From Streptomyces venezuelae ATCC 10712 (lineage in GTDB: Bacteria > Actinomycetota > Actinomycetes > Streptomycetales > Streptomycetaceae), in NCBI RefSeq assembly GCF_008639165.1, contig NZ_CP029197.1, forward strand, positions 3,348,001 through 3,412,000: a DNA stretch of 64,000 nt. The letters are read 5' to 3'. How positions within the stretch are numbered: position 1 is the stretch's first letter; the number at the start of each line of letters is the position of its first letter. Both the position numbers and the translations under genes were made by a program. The notes beneath the pieces were generated by a model, which saw nothing but the letters and a program-made list of their open reading frames with translations, had not been told where the DNA came from and did no database searches. This document shows, piece by piece, positions 8,729 to 17,338 of the stretch.

Positions 8729-8766
8729 CGTAAGTTGCTGAGTTCGTAAGTTGCTGAGTTCGTAAG
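8729..8766. repeat. 16-bp direct repeats upstream of the DHA2 exporter
   Basis: CGTAAGTTGCTGAGTT occurs exactly twice in tandem (8729-8744 and 8745-8760) and begins a third time (8761-8766). The repeats lie 60-100 bp upstream of the exporter start and below the TetR stop, in the exporter promoter region. Direct repeats of this length could be a regulator-binding array or a recent slippage product. Confidence 0.7.
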
Positions 8767-8829
8767 GCGGGCGGGCCCGGACGGGCCTAGGGCGTCGCGG
8801 TCGGCATCGCGGTCGGCGTCACGTCGGCG

Positions 8830-9507
8830 TCACGACGTCGTGCGGGACGGGCAGTCGCGTCTCAGGTCCTCCAGGGTGGCGGCCGTCCCGGGCAGTTCGG
8901 AGCGCGCGGGCGCCTCCAGGCCGTCGAGGAACAGCTGCAGGTGACGGTGGACGAACTGGTCGAAGTTCCCGCAGGCGGTGCCCGGCAGCGGACGGGTCAG
9001 CTGCGACACCGCCACCATCAGGTCCCCGACACCGACGTCGGAGCGGAGCCGACCGGCCCGCTGGGCGCTGTCGACGAGCGACTGGACGGCTTCCTCCAGG
9101 CGCTCACGCTCGACCGTGAGGTCGGGGTGGTCCTTGTCGAAGGCGCCGTCGAGCATCGGGCACAGGGCGCCGATCCGCTCGTCGGCGGCGCCGTGGGTGA
9201 AGCGCCGGAGCGCGGCGAAGGTGTCCGCCTCCTCGGCCATGACCCGCTCGGCGAGATCGGTGACGCGGGCCATGCTGGAGAGGACGACCTCGCGGACGAG
9301 GTCGGTGCGCTCCGGGAAGTTCCGGTAGAGCGTGGCGTTCCCGACGCCGGCCCGGCGCGCGATCTCGTCGTAGGGCACCTGGGCGCCGAACTCGACGAAC
9401 ATCTCGCGGGCCGCCGTCACGAGCCGCTCGCGGTTGCGCAGCGCGTCCGCGCGCGGACGGGGCACGCGGCGGGCGGCGGGCGCGGAATCGGCGACGGTGC
9501 TGGTCAC
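8830..9507 (-). CDS. TetR-family transcriptional regulator
   Basis: 225 residues with an N-terminal TetR DNA-binding domain (RERLVTAAREMFVEFG, then YDEIARRAGVGNATLYRNFPER at about residues 45-66) and a helical ligand-binding domain. The GTG at 9507 is chosen because GAGGT lies 7 bp upstream; an ATG eight codons earlier overlaps that site. It lies directly upstream of the DHA2 exporter in the same orientation, so it probably represses the exporter and itself. The C-terminal half has no recognisable ligand signature. Confidence 0.87.
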   Translation of the reverse strand: MTSTVADSAPAARRVPRPRADALRNRERLVTAAREMFVEFGAQVPYDEIARRAGVGNATLYRNFPERTDLVREVVLSSMARVTDLAERVMAEEADTFAALRRFTHGAADERIGALCPMLDGAFDKDHPDLTVERERLEEAVQSLVDSAQRAGRLRSDVGVGDLMVAVSQLTRPLPGTACGNFDQFVHRHLQLFLDGLEAPARSELPGTAATLEDLRRDCPSRTTS

Positions 9508-9808
9508 GCCACGACCTCCTCTGAGGATCATTCGGGGGCATCGGGCCGGACCCTGAGGTCCGAATGGGGATCCGGGGAAGCACTCCCCACTTCGTTCAAC
9601 ACAGTCCTAAACGGGGACCCAGTCCCCGGTTATTTCCCCGCGCGCATGTGACCTGAGTCACATGCATCCACCGCTCCGGAATACCCACGATCGGGCCACC
9701 CGGCGCGCGCGCCGGAACCTCTCGTCACAGGCTGATCGCACAGCGCGACCCCCGTACGAACCGGAGGGGGCCGTGCCGCCTACCTGCCCCCACCGGAGAG
9801 GCGACCGT

Positions 9809-11080
9809 ATGCAGCACCCCCGCCGACGGATACGCAGACCCGTCGCCCTGGCCGCGACCACGGCGCTCTCCCTCACGCTGCTCGCCTCCGCGAGCACCAC
9901 CCTGCCGGGGCCCGCCCCGGCCTCGGCGGGCCCCGTCGCCGCCGCACCGGGCAGCGCCCAGCTGGGACCCTGCCGCATCACCACCACCCTGGGCGTGCAG
10001 ATGTCGGAGGGCCTGCCCACCGCCCCCGGCTATGTGCGCTCCACGGGCCAGGTCAGGGCCCTGAACCTGATGATCGACTTCCCCGACTCCCCCGGGGACG
10101 GCACGGCGATGAGCCGCTTCCGCGAGTTCTTCCCGCAGACCGCCGACTGGTTCCGCATCAGCTCGTACGGACGGCTGCGGTACGCCGCCGAAGCCCCGAT
10201 ACCCGACTGGCTGAGGATGCCCAAGGCGTTCTCGGCGTACGGGATCGAGCGCGGCTCACCGTACGAACCGGGGTACCGCTCCCTCGTCGAGGACATCGTG
10301 AAGGCGGCCGACCGGAGGGTGGACTTCAGTGCCTACGACCTGGTCAACATCCTGGTCACGCCGAACGCCGGGCCCTCCGCCCTCGACACCGTCCTGTCCG
10401 TGACCTTCTCCGGCAACGACGAGGCCCCGTACGCGGACGGGGTGCCCCTGGCCAACACGTCCTTCGTCTACAGCCGCCAGGACGACGGCTCCGGCAGCTT
10501 CGCCGAGACCGGCTACCGCGTCCTGCCGCACGAGAACGGCCACGTCTTCGGCCTGCCCGACCTTTACACCTCGGACGGCGGCGGGACCGTCGGACACTGG
10601 GACATCATGTCCGAGGACTGGGGCGCCAACAACGACCTGCTCGGCTGGCACAAGTGGAAGCTGGGCTGGCTCGACAACGACCAGATCAGCTGCGTGTCCG
10701 GCACCGGCACCGGCGACTACAGCCTCACCCCGCTCGCGGTCGCGGGCGGACCCAAACTCGCCTTCGTCCCGCTCTCCGGCACCTCCGGCTACGCCGTCGA
10801 GGTCCGCAGCAAGGGCGGCAACGACGAGGCGGTCTGCGAACAGGGCGTCCTCGTCTACCGCGTGGAGTCCGACGTCGACACCGGCCACGGCCCGGTCACC
10901 GTCTCCGACAGCGAGCACGCCAGCGGCGGCTGCACCCGCCGGGCGAACGTCCACGCCGAGCTGTCGGACGCGCCCTACCGCCCGGGAGAGACGTTCACGG
11001 ACCGCGCCAACGGCATCCGGATCAACGTCCTCGACGAGGACGCGAACGGCACGTACCGGGTGCGGATCACGCGGAACTGA
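9809..11080 (+). CDS. Secreted M6-family metalloprotease
   Basis: 423-residue precursor. The N-terminus is a Sec-type signal (RRR, hydrophobic core, Ala-rich cleavage region near residue 45). The catalytic zinc motif is HENGH in VLPHENGHVFGLPDLY (about residue 245), a HExxH with the GLPDLY tail typical of M6 immune-inhibitor-A-like proteases, followed by the WDIMS Met-turn and a C-terminal beta-rich region. GGAGAGG sits 8 bp before the ATG at 9809. The role is extracellular protein degradation. Its last 14 bp overlap the 3' end of the convergent acyl-CoA ligase. The 301 bp upstream (9508-9808) hold only the divergent promoters with the TetR gene. Confidence 0.88.
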   Translation: MQHPRRRIRRPVALAATTALSLTLLASASTTLPGPAPASAGPVAAAPGSAQLGPCRITTTLGVQMSEGLPTAPGYVRSTGQVRALNLMIDFPDSPGDGTAMSRFREFFPQTADWFRISSYGRLRYAAEAPIPDWLRMPKAFSAYGIERGSPYEPGYRSLVEDIVKAADRRVDFSAYDLVNILVTPNAGPSALDTVLSVTFSGNDEAPYADGVPLANTSFVYSRQDDGSGSFAETGYRVLPHENGHVFGLPDLYTSDGGGTVGHWDIMSEDWGANNDLLGWHKWKLGWLDNDQISCVSGTGTGDYSLTPLAVAGGPKLAFVPLSGTSGYAVEVRSKGGNDEAVCEQGVLVYRVESDVDTGHGPVTVSDSEHASGGCTRRANVHAELSDAPYRPGETFTDRANGIRINVLDEDANGTYRVRITRN

Positions 11081-12890
11081 CGGCCCGGCCCGCGCCGGAC
11101 GGGCCGCCGCGCACGTCGTCCCGCAGCTGCCGCTTGAGGATCTTCCCGGTCGGGTTCCGGGGCAGCTCCTCCTCCCGTACGAGGACGTGCGCGGGCACCT
11201 TGAACGCGGCGAGCCGGGCACCCACGTGCGCACGCAGCTCCTCGACGCCCACGGCGGCGCCGGGCCGCAGCCGCACCACCGCCGCGACCTCCTCGCCGAG
11301 CAGCGGGTGCGGCACGCCGAGGACGGCCGCGTCCACGACGTCCGGGTGCTGCTGCAGCACGCCCTCGACCTCCACGCAGTACACGTTCTCGCCGCCGCGG
11401 ATCACCATGTCGGTGAGCCGGTCGACGATGCTGACCCGGCCCCCCGCGTCCACCCGCGCCAGGTCCCCGGTCCGGAACCAGCCGTCCTCGGTGAACGCGG
11501 CACGGGTCGCCTCCTCGTTCCCCCAGTACCCCCTGACCAGGGACTGCCCGCGCAGCCACAGTTCGCCGACGCCCTCGGCACCGGGCGCCTCGATCCGTAC
11601 CTCGGTGACGGGTGAGGGCCGGCCGACGCTCCCGGGGTGGGCGCGGTACTCGGCGCCCACGTTCGACAGGACACCGCCGCTGGTCTCGGTCAGCCCGTAG
11701 CCGTTGCGGGGCTCCAGGCGCTCCCCGTACCCGGCGGTGATCCCCGCCACGATGCCCGGTGGGGCGGCGGCGCCCCCGGTGCTGAGCAGGGTGAGGCTGT
11801 CGAGGCCGTCGCCGGTGGCGCGGGCCAGGTCGAGCAGCTGGAGGGCGGTGGTCGGGACGCCCGCGTAGTGGGTGACGCGGTGCTCCCTGATCAGCTCCAG
11901 GGCCCGGCCGGCGTCCCACTTCCGCATCATGACGAGGGTCCCGCCGGCCGCCATCACCGCGTAGAAGGAGGTGAACGCGGCGACGTGGAAGAACGGGAAC
12001 GTGGTCAGCGAGACGGGCGCGGGCCCGGTCCCGGGCACCTCCCCGCGCGCGAGGGCCGCGGCGGCGGCGAAGTACCGGGGGTTCATGGCGGCCCCGGCCT
12101 GCGCCCGGTGGGTGGCGACGGCGCCCTTGGGACGGCCGGTGGTGCCGGAGGTGTAGATGATGGTGGCGTCGTGCTCGGGCAGGACGTCGACGGGGGGCGG
12201 CCCGAGGAACGGGTCGGTGTCGGGGACGTAACGGACGAAACGGCCACCGGCCGGGGTGGGCTCCGCGGCACCGGCCGGGGTGGGCTCCGCGGCACCGGTC
12301 GGGACGGACTCCGCGGCACCGGTCGGGACGGACTCCGCGCCACCGGACGGGACGGACTCCGCGCCACCGGACGGGACGGACTCCGCGCCACCGGACGGGA
12401 CGGACTCCGCGCCACCGGACGGGGCGGGCTCCGTCCCCTCCGGGAACACGATCCCGGGGACGTCGTTCCGTACGGCCCACTCCCGCACCCGCCCGGCCCG
12501 CTCCTCGTCCACGAGCAGCACGCCGGGAGCGCAGTCGTCGAGGGCGTACGCGAACTCGTCCTCGGTCCACCAGGCGTTCAGGGGTACGGCGACCAGCCCG
12601 GCGAGCTGCGCGGCCCAGAAGGCGATCTGCCACTCGGGACGGTTCCGCATGGCGACCACGGCCCGGTCGCCCGGCCGCAGCCCGTACTCCCCGGAGAGCC
12701 GCCGCGCGAGCCCGCAGGCCGCGTCGAAGAACTCCCGGTAGGTCGTCGTGCCGCCCTCGGACACCAGGAACACCCGGTCCCCGTAGCCCCAGACGGCCTC
12801 CACGAACTCCCGCAGGGTGCTCGGCCCGGAGGCGTACACCCCGTCGCGCACCGCGAAGGGCGCGCCGTCCGCGGTCAGTCGCGCTTCCAC
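11067..12890 (-). CDS. AMP-forming acyl-CoA synthetase/ligase with an inserted octapeptide repeat
   Basis: 607 residues. ANL-superfamily motifs are in order: an N-terminal Rossmann-like domain, the P-loop YTSGTTGRPKG (about residue 235), GLTETSG, the TGDLARVD hinge and the C-terminal catalytic lysine region PRNPTGKILKRQL. The family adenylates a carboxylic acid and transfers it to CoA. The GTG at 12890 is preferred because GGAGG lies 7 bp upstream; an ATG at 12917 has no such site. Unusually, about 64 residues between roughly 160 and 225 are eight copies of an octapeptide like SVPSGGAE, which relatives lack. The substrate is unknown. Confidence 0.85.
   Translation of the reverse strand: MEARLTADGAPFAVRDGVYASGPSTLREFVEAVWGYGDRVFLVSEGGTTTYREFFDAACGLARRLSGEYGLRPGDRAVVAMRNRPEWQIAFWAAQLAGLVAVPLNAWWTEDEFAYALDDCAPGVLLVDEERAGRVREWAVRNDVPGIVFPEGTEPAPSGGAESVPSGGAESVPSGGAESVPSGGAESVPTGAAESVPTGAAEPTPAGAAEPTPAGGRFVRYVPDTDPFLGPPPVDVLPEHDATIIYTSGTTGRPKGAVATHRAQAGAAMNPRYFAAAAALARGEVPGTGPAPVSLTTFPFFHVAAFTSFYAVMAAGGTLVMMRKWDAGRALELIREHRVTHYAGVPTTALQLLDLARATGDGLDSLTLLSTGGAAAPPGIVAGITAGYGERLEPRNGYGLTETSGGVLSNVGAEYRAHPGSVGRPSPVTEVRIEAPGAEGVGELWLRGQSLVRGYWGNEEATRAAFTEDGWFRTGDLARVDAGGRVSIVDRLTDMVIRGGENVYCVEVEGVLQQHPDVVDAAVLGVPHPLLGEEVAAVVRLRPGAAVGVEELRAHVGARLAAFKVPAHVLVREEELPRNPTGKILKRQLRDDVRGGPSGAGRAVSSA
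12247..12438 (-). repeat. Eight-copy 24-bp minisatellite inside the acyl-CoA ligase
   Basis: Eight tandem 24-bp units, each coding one octapeptide. Copies 5-7 are nearly identical (SVPSGGAE type) and the outer ones are diverged (PTPAGAAE type). Because 24 is a multiple of three, copy number can change without frameshift. The gradient of divergence suggests growth by slippage. Confidence 0.9.
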
Positions 12891-13003
12891 CACGAGGCCT
12901 CCTAAGCGCCTGCTCACCCTGCGCGGCGACGCTATGCCGCTGCCCGCACGAGGTCAACCCCGCGCGGTTCCGGCCCCGAGGAAGCCGGAACCACGCGGAC
13001 CGC

Positions 13004-13033
13004 AGGGCCGTACGGCGCGGGCCGCACGGCCCT
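13004..13033. terminator. Terminator of the YbfG-like/M15-like operon
   Basis: Arms AGGGCCGT (13004-13011) and ACGGCCCT (13026-13033) enclose a second short stem CGGC/GCCG. It lies 14 bp beyond the stop of the minus-strand gene at 13047-13898. Confidence 0.7.
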
Positions 13034-13046
13034 ACAGCGCGGCGGA

Positions 13047-13898
13047 TCAGGCGAAGCGGGCGGCCTTGCGGCGGCGGGCGGGCGCCGTCACGTCGGGGAC
13101 CACCCCGGCACCGGCGCTCGGGGTCTCCGCCCAGGCGCGGACGGTGGCCGCGACCCGGGCGAGCCGTGCGTCACCCGGCTCCACGTCGAGGTAGAACAGC
13201 CCCTCGTACGGACGCCGGTCGTCGCCGCCCCAGCGGACGACGCCCTCGGTGTCGGCGAGGATGTCGCGGAGGACGAGCAGCTGTCCGGCCGTGAAGGCGC
13301 CCCGGGCGCCCGCCGGGTAGGAGCCCGGCCGGATGACGACGGCGGTGCCGGAGGCCTGGTTGGACTCGGGGCGGCGGCTGTCCCGTACCGACGCCGGCGG
13401 CACCCAGCCCACGAGGGCGCCCGGTTCGTCGCGGTCGAGCGCGTCCACCTCGTAGTGGAAGCGGCGGACCACGTGGACGAGGAGCGCCTCCGCCTCGCCC
13501 GAGCGCACCTCGACGCTCAGCCCGGTGCCGGGGACGTCACGGGTGACGATGTCGCCGTGGGCGTCGACGGCCTTCTGCATCTCCCAGCCGTTGGCCGAGG
13601 GGCGGCCGGTGTCGAGTCGGCGGCGCCGGGCTTCGGCCCGCCGGAGCGCCGCCTTCAGGGCGTCGTTCCTGAAGGGCTCCGGCGCGACCGGGGCGGGGGC
13701 CGCGGACGGGGTCGCGGCCGCGGCGGGGCTCGCGAGGAGACCGGTGCCGGCGAGGCCCGCGGCGGCGGTGACGCCGGCGGCGGCGATGAGGGTGTGCCTA
13801 CGGGTGACGCCGGAGGTACGGGTGCTTCCAGAGGTGCCAGAGGTGCCAGAGGTGGTGCCCGAGGTGCCGGAGGTACGGGTGCTTCGGGAGGTGCTCAA
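13047..13898 (-). CDS. Tat-exported, degenerate M15 peptidase-like protein
   Basis: 283 residues. A Thr/Ser/Gly repeat head precedes a twin-arginine-type signal (VTRRHTLIAAAGVTAAAG) and an AAAA cleavage region. The mature part ends in a fold like D-Ala-D-Ala carboxypeptidase M15: ESNQASGTAVVI corresponds to the usual SNHxxGxAxD, RWGGDDRRP to the WGGDW loop, and FYLDV to the HFE motif. All three zinc-ligand positions appear replaced (His to Gln, Asp to Val, His lost), so it is probably a wall-binding pseudoenzyme. The TTG at 13898 lies 4 bp after the upstream stop, with GAAAGG 8 bp before it; a GTG just before the RR pair is the alternative. Confidence 0.6.
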   Translation of the reverse strand: MSTSRSTRTSGTSGTTSGTSGTSGSTRTSGVTRRHTLIAAAGVTAAAGLAGTGLLASPAAAATPSAAPAPVAPEPFRNDALKAALRRAEARRRRLDTGRPSANGWEMQKAVDAHGDIVTRDVPGTGLSVEVRSGEAEALLVHVVRRFHYEVDALDRDEPGALVGWVPPASVRDSRRPESNQASGTAVVIRPGSYPAGARGAFTAGQLLVLRDILADTEGVVRWGGDDRRPYEGLFYLDVEPGDARLARVAATVRAWAETPSAGAGVVPDVTAPARRRKAARFA

Positions 13899-13902
13899 CG
13901 GC

Positions 13903-14406
13903 TCAGCCTTTCTTCCGTGTGGAGCTGCGCTGCCCGCGGTGGAGCAGGCCGGCGGCGACGGCGCCGGCGAGCGCGAGCAGCAGCAGAACGGTGAGGGACG
14001 GATTGATGTAGCCGGGGACGACGACGTCGTAGTCATGGCCGTTCGGCGTCTCGCAGACGAGCCGCAGCGGGACGAAGTCCCCCCGCAGACCCACGAGTCG
14101 CGCGACGCCCGCCGGTCTCCGCAGCTCGCACTCCTCGGCCTGGTCCTGCTCGTCGGTGAGGAGCAGGTGGAACAGGCCCCACACGTAGAGGGCGCTCCCC
14201 AGGGCGACCGCAAGCAGGGACACGTCGCGGCAGACCCGGACCGGCGTGTACCGGCGGAAGTTCGCCGGCGCGAGCCGCGAGGCCAGGTACACGGTGAGAC
14301 CCACGAGGACCGCCGCACCGGCGAACAGGCCGACGAACAGCCCGCCGACGTCGTGCCCCTGCCAGGGATCGGAGGCGAGGACGAGCTGAGGGGGAACCAT
14401 GACCAC
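13903..14406 (-). CDS. Small membrane protein with three predicted helices
   Basis: 167 residues. Hydrophobic helices lie at about 22-43, 60-82 and 137-157, with a soluble stretch between the second and third containing two cysteines and a Tyr-Asp-rich segment (PNGHDYDVVVPGYINPS). The tail RGQRSSTRKKG is basic and cytoplasmic. The start is GTG at 14406 or ATG at 14400, 6-12 bp after the upstream stop, so it is translationally linked to the YbfG-like gene. I recognise no family. Its place between a peptidoglycan-binding protein and an exported wall-type protein suggests an envelope role, possibly a holin-like or anchoring partner. Confidence 0.6.
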   Translation of the reverse strand: MVMVPPQLVLASDPWQGHDVGGLFVGLFAGAAVLVGLTVYLASRLAPANFRRYTPVRVCRDVSLLAVALGSALYVWGLFHLLLTDEQDQAEECELRRPAGVARLVGLRGDFVPLRLVCETPNGHDYDVVVPGYINPSLTVLLLLALAGAVAAGLLHRGQRSSTRKKG

Positions 14407-14412
14407 GGGCCG

Positions 14413-16656
14413 TCAGCCCCCGCGGACGACGCGGTTGAACTTCTCGAAGATGGCGTAGAGCGGCATGCGCTCCTGGGCGTGCGCCTCGGCGAGATCGCCC
14501 CAGCCCTGGTAACGGCGGAGGACCTGGAAGACCTCCGCGTCGGTGTAGTCGAGGGCGGGGCGGCGGATCGGGGTCTCGGCGTGGTCGCCCTGCTTGCCGT
14601 CGGCCGCCCAGATGTGGAGGTGCGGGACGGTGCTCAGGTTGAACACGTTGTCCTGGTTGACCTTCTGCCACATGGCCCAGCGGTCGGCGTTGGAGGTCGG
14701 GTCGAGGATGTCTCCCTCCAGGAGACCGGCACGGATCGAGTTGTTCCGCGACAGGATGCACGTACGGCCGGAGATCTTGGCGACGCCGGTGCTGCTGTCG
14801 ACGAGGTTCTCGACGATGGGCAGGTCCTTGCCCCAGTCCGGGATGACCCCGGTGTGGTACATGACGACGCTGGCGTCCTCGCCGACGTCCTTGTAGCTGT
14901 AGTGGCAGAACTCCCAGAACGCCGTGGTCTGGATGAGCGCCTTGCGCATCCGGTAGCGGCGCGACGCGGAGGTGATCGCCGCGTCGTGGCTCAGGATGGT
15001 GTCCATGCACTCGTCGAGGGTGTAGATCCGCCCGGTGCCGCCGGGCTTCCCGATCGAGGCCATGTAGTCCTTGACCTCCTTGAGCAGGGAGGCCCGCAGG
15101 GAGAGGTCGAAGCCGGTGTCCATCTTCTGCGCGGGAGTGGGGTAGAAGTCGCCCTGGCCGGGGTCGCGTCCGGAGACGATGTTGTTGTCGATCTCGATCC
15201 GGCCGTCACCGGAGCCGACCCACTTGGTGACGATCTGGTCGAAGGCCCAGTTCTCCGGCATCGCGTAGCCGAGGTTGCCGGAGAAACCGGAGGACATGTC
15301 CGAGACGAAGCTGGTCTCGGCGTAGCCCTGCGCGGAGACGCGGGAGCAGGCGTTGCGGGGGCCGTAGACCCCGATCTTGTACGGGCTGCCCAGCCGGACC
15401 ATGGTGTCCCGGACGCTCTTGAAGTACGGCAGGATGTGCGAGGTCACCTCGTCGTTCACCGCGTCGTAGTCGACGGCGAAGTAGATCCGCGCCCCCGGCT
15501 TGAAGCCGTGCTCCTCCGCCTTGAACGCGGCGTTCATACAGTCGGTGACGCCCTGGGCGACGCTGTAGTAGTCCACCGACCGCGCCCAGGTCTGGTAGAT
15601 CGGGAAGCAGCGCAGACCGGCGGCCTTGATGGTCTCCAGCTCGCCGGGCTGGATCTCCTTCTCCGGCAGGTCCGTGGTGGACGGGTTGTAGAGGTAGCGC
15701 CCGACGATCGAGTAGCCGGCGGCCTTCAGGGCCTGGGCGCGGGCCGGGGTGATCTTGGTGACGCCGTCGCAGGCGCCGCCCTGCCGGCTCTGGTCGCCGT
15801 ACGAGACGAGCAGGGACGACCAGGTGGGGAAGTCGGCCTGCCCGTTGGCGGCGAGCTTCATGAAGGACTGGAAGGTGCTGACGCTGCTCGCCAGCGCGGA
15901 GGTGTACGTGGCGGAGAACGACACCGGGCGCTTGTTGAGCACCATGGCGGCGGTGAAGAGCTGGACCCACACGCCGGAGGCACCGGTGGAGAGGGTGTGG
16001 CTCTTCAGACCGGCCTGGGTGCCTGGCCCGAAGGCACCGTTGGCGACGCCGTCGGCCATGCCCAGCTCGTACTGGATGGCCAGCAGCATCGACTTGGCGA
16101 CGTCACGGGAGTGGTGGCCGTCGCAGGGAATGACGTAGTAGTCCTTGCGCAGCACGTAACGGCCGTTCAGCCACTGCTGGATGGACCGGACGACGTCCGA
16201 GCCGTCGTTGACGGTGACGTAGGCGTCCATGTTGAACAGCCCCTTGATGACCTTCGGCCACAGGGAGGTGCCCGGATAGGTGCCGCTGACGCCCATGTTG
16301 GCGTTCAGCTGCGCGACCGAGGCCTTGACGCGGGAGTTGTACGTCCCGTCGATGTCACCGCCGTCGTAGCCCTTGCAGTAGAGCGCCGACTGGATGATCC
16401 GGCAGAAGTTCGCAGACGGCACGGTGGTCTCGTCGACCTTGCCGTACTTCTCCCCGAGGGCCGCGAGCGTGCCGGGCCCGAAACTGTTCGACAGGGACGA
16501 GATGCCCATCTCGTACTGGAGCGCACGGGTGAGCGCGTACATGACGGTCCATCCGGTGCGCCCGTTCTCCTCCAGCTTGGAAATGCCGAGGGTGGCGCCG
16601 TTCCCATAGGTGACATTGATGAATCTCTGAGCGCGCTGCACCATCTCGTCGGCCAT
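14413..16656 (-). CDS. YbfG-like DUF1906 (GH25-like TIM-barrel) protein with peptidoglycan-binding repeats
   Basis: 747 residues. The N-terminal ~280 residues hold two peptidoglycan-binding-type helical modules (GWTVMYALTRALQYEMGI with FGPGT near 45-75; AIQYELGMADG with FGPGTQAG near 200-220). A DUF1906 barrel follows: GGACDGVTKITPARAQALKAAGYSIVGRYL, then ARIYFAVDYDA and IGVYGPRNACS. The C-terminal ~240 residues are of unknown type. Length and order resemble B. subtilis YbfG (about 730 residues, from memory). There is no signal peptide, odd for a wall-active protein. The ATG at 16656 has GGAAGGA upstream. It heads a three-gene operon with a membrane protein and a Tat-exported M15-like protein. 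Confidence 0.75.
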   Translation of the reverse strand: MADEMVQRAQRFINVTYGNGATLGISKLEENGRTGWTVMYALTRALQYEMGISSLSNSFGPGTLAALGEKYGKVDETTVPSANFCRIIQSALYCKGYDGGDIDGTYNSRVKASVAQLNANMGVSGTYPGTSLWPKVIKGLFNMDAYVTVNDGSDVVRSIQQWLNGRYVLRKDYYVIPCDGHHSRDVAKSMLLAIQYELGMADGVANGAFGPGTQAGLKSHTLSTGASGVWVQLFTAAMVLNKRPVSFSATYTSALASSVSTFQSFMKLAANGQADFPTWSSLLVSYGDQSRQGGACDGVTKITPARAQALKAAGYSIVGRYLYNPSTTDLPEKEIQPGELETIKAAGLRCFPIYQTWARSVDYYSVAQGVTDCMNAAFKAEEHGFKPGARIYFAVDYDAVNDEVTSHILPYFKSVRDTMVRLGSPYKIGVYGPRNACSRVSAQGYAETSFVSDMSSGFSGNLGYAMPENWAFDQIVTKWVGSGDGRIEIDNNIVSGRDPGQGDFYPTPAQKMDTGFDLSLRASLLKEVKDYMASIGKPGGTGRIYTLDECMDTILSHDAAITSASRRYRMRKALIQTTAFWEFCHYSYKDVGEDASVVMYHTGVIPDWGKDLPIVENLVDSSTGVAKISGRTCILSRNNSIRAGLLEGDILDPTSNADRWAMWQKVNQDNVFNLSTVPHLHIWAADGKQGDHAETPIRRPALDYTDAEVFQVLRRYQGWGDLAEAHAQERMPLYAIFEKFNRVVRGG

Positions 16657-17338
16657 GGAGTTCCTTCCCTCGCGATAAGAGAATCCGGAACGGAAGGCCG
16701 CCGAGACCCCGGACAGGCAAAAGGAATCCCCCGTTCCCACCCCACCCCGGCCCCCACCGCACCTCACCCCGCCCCAAGGGCCCCCTGAGACCCTCACCAG
16801 GAACCTAGGTCATACGTGAGGACGGAGAGCAATCTTTACGGGCGGCCCAGGAGCCCCGCCGATCACGAAGAGCGACACCAGGACACAGAATCGCCGCCAC
16901 CACGCACGAAGTCCTCTATCGCCCCGTCTGCCACCATTCCACCAGCCCCTCGACGATCGATAACCGGCCACCCTCCACTCCCCACTCCGGCCCACACCGC
17001 ACCCCGATCCACTCCGCAACCCCAGATCCGCGCCAACCCAGATGACGCTTTCCAGTCATTCTCCGCGCCGCAAAACCTTCGGGGGAATCCCCTATTCCGA
17101 ACAAGCAATGCGTGATCACCACCCCCCACCGTGACGTTGATCACAGCATCCGGCCCCCACGCCCGAGCCACTCACCGGAGAAGAATCGAGGACAAAAGCG
17201 CCGACAGAACGCCAGAACCCCCGCCGGGCACCCGGGCGGGCACCCCGGCGGGGGTTCTGCGTGACGCCGCCCACTACCGCTCGACACCGCCCAGCGGGCA
17301 GCCCACCTCAACGCTCGCCACCATCGAACGGCTCCCCG
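16657..17338. other. Gene-poor stretch upstream of the YbfG-like operon
   Basis: About 680 bp with no convincing gene. Base composition is less GC-rich than the flanks. It holds an inverted repeat GTGATCA/TGATCAC (17112-17118 and 17138-17144) and the terminator at 17214-17258. The promoter of the YbfG-like operon should lie at its left end. Short open frames on both strands have poor codon bias and no ribosome-binding site. Confidence 0.55.
17214..17258. terminator. Strong terminator downstream of the membrane-anchored orphan
   Basis: Perfect 15-bp arms at 17214-17228 and 17244-17258 with a 15-nt loop. It lies 80 bp below the stop of the minus-strand gene at 17339-17773. Confidence 0.8.

Noticed and set aside
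13525..16788. 1087-codon plus-strand open frame opposite the YbfG-like operon
   Set aside because: Low-complexity Val/Asp/Gly product with no motif. The opposite strand encodes recognisable DUF1906 and peptidoglycan-binding modules with good ribosome-binding sites.
16816..17122. Short open frames on both strands in the gap before the YbfG-like operon
   Set aside because: No ribosome-binding site, poor codon bias and no recognisable product.
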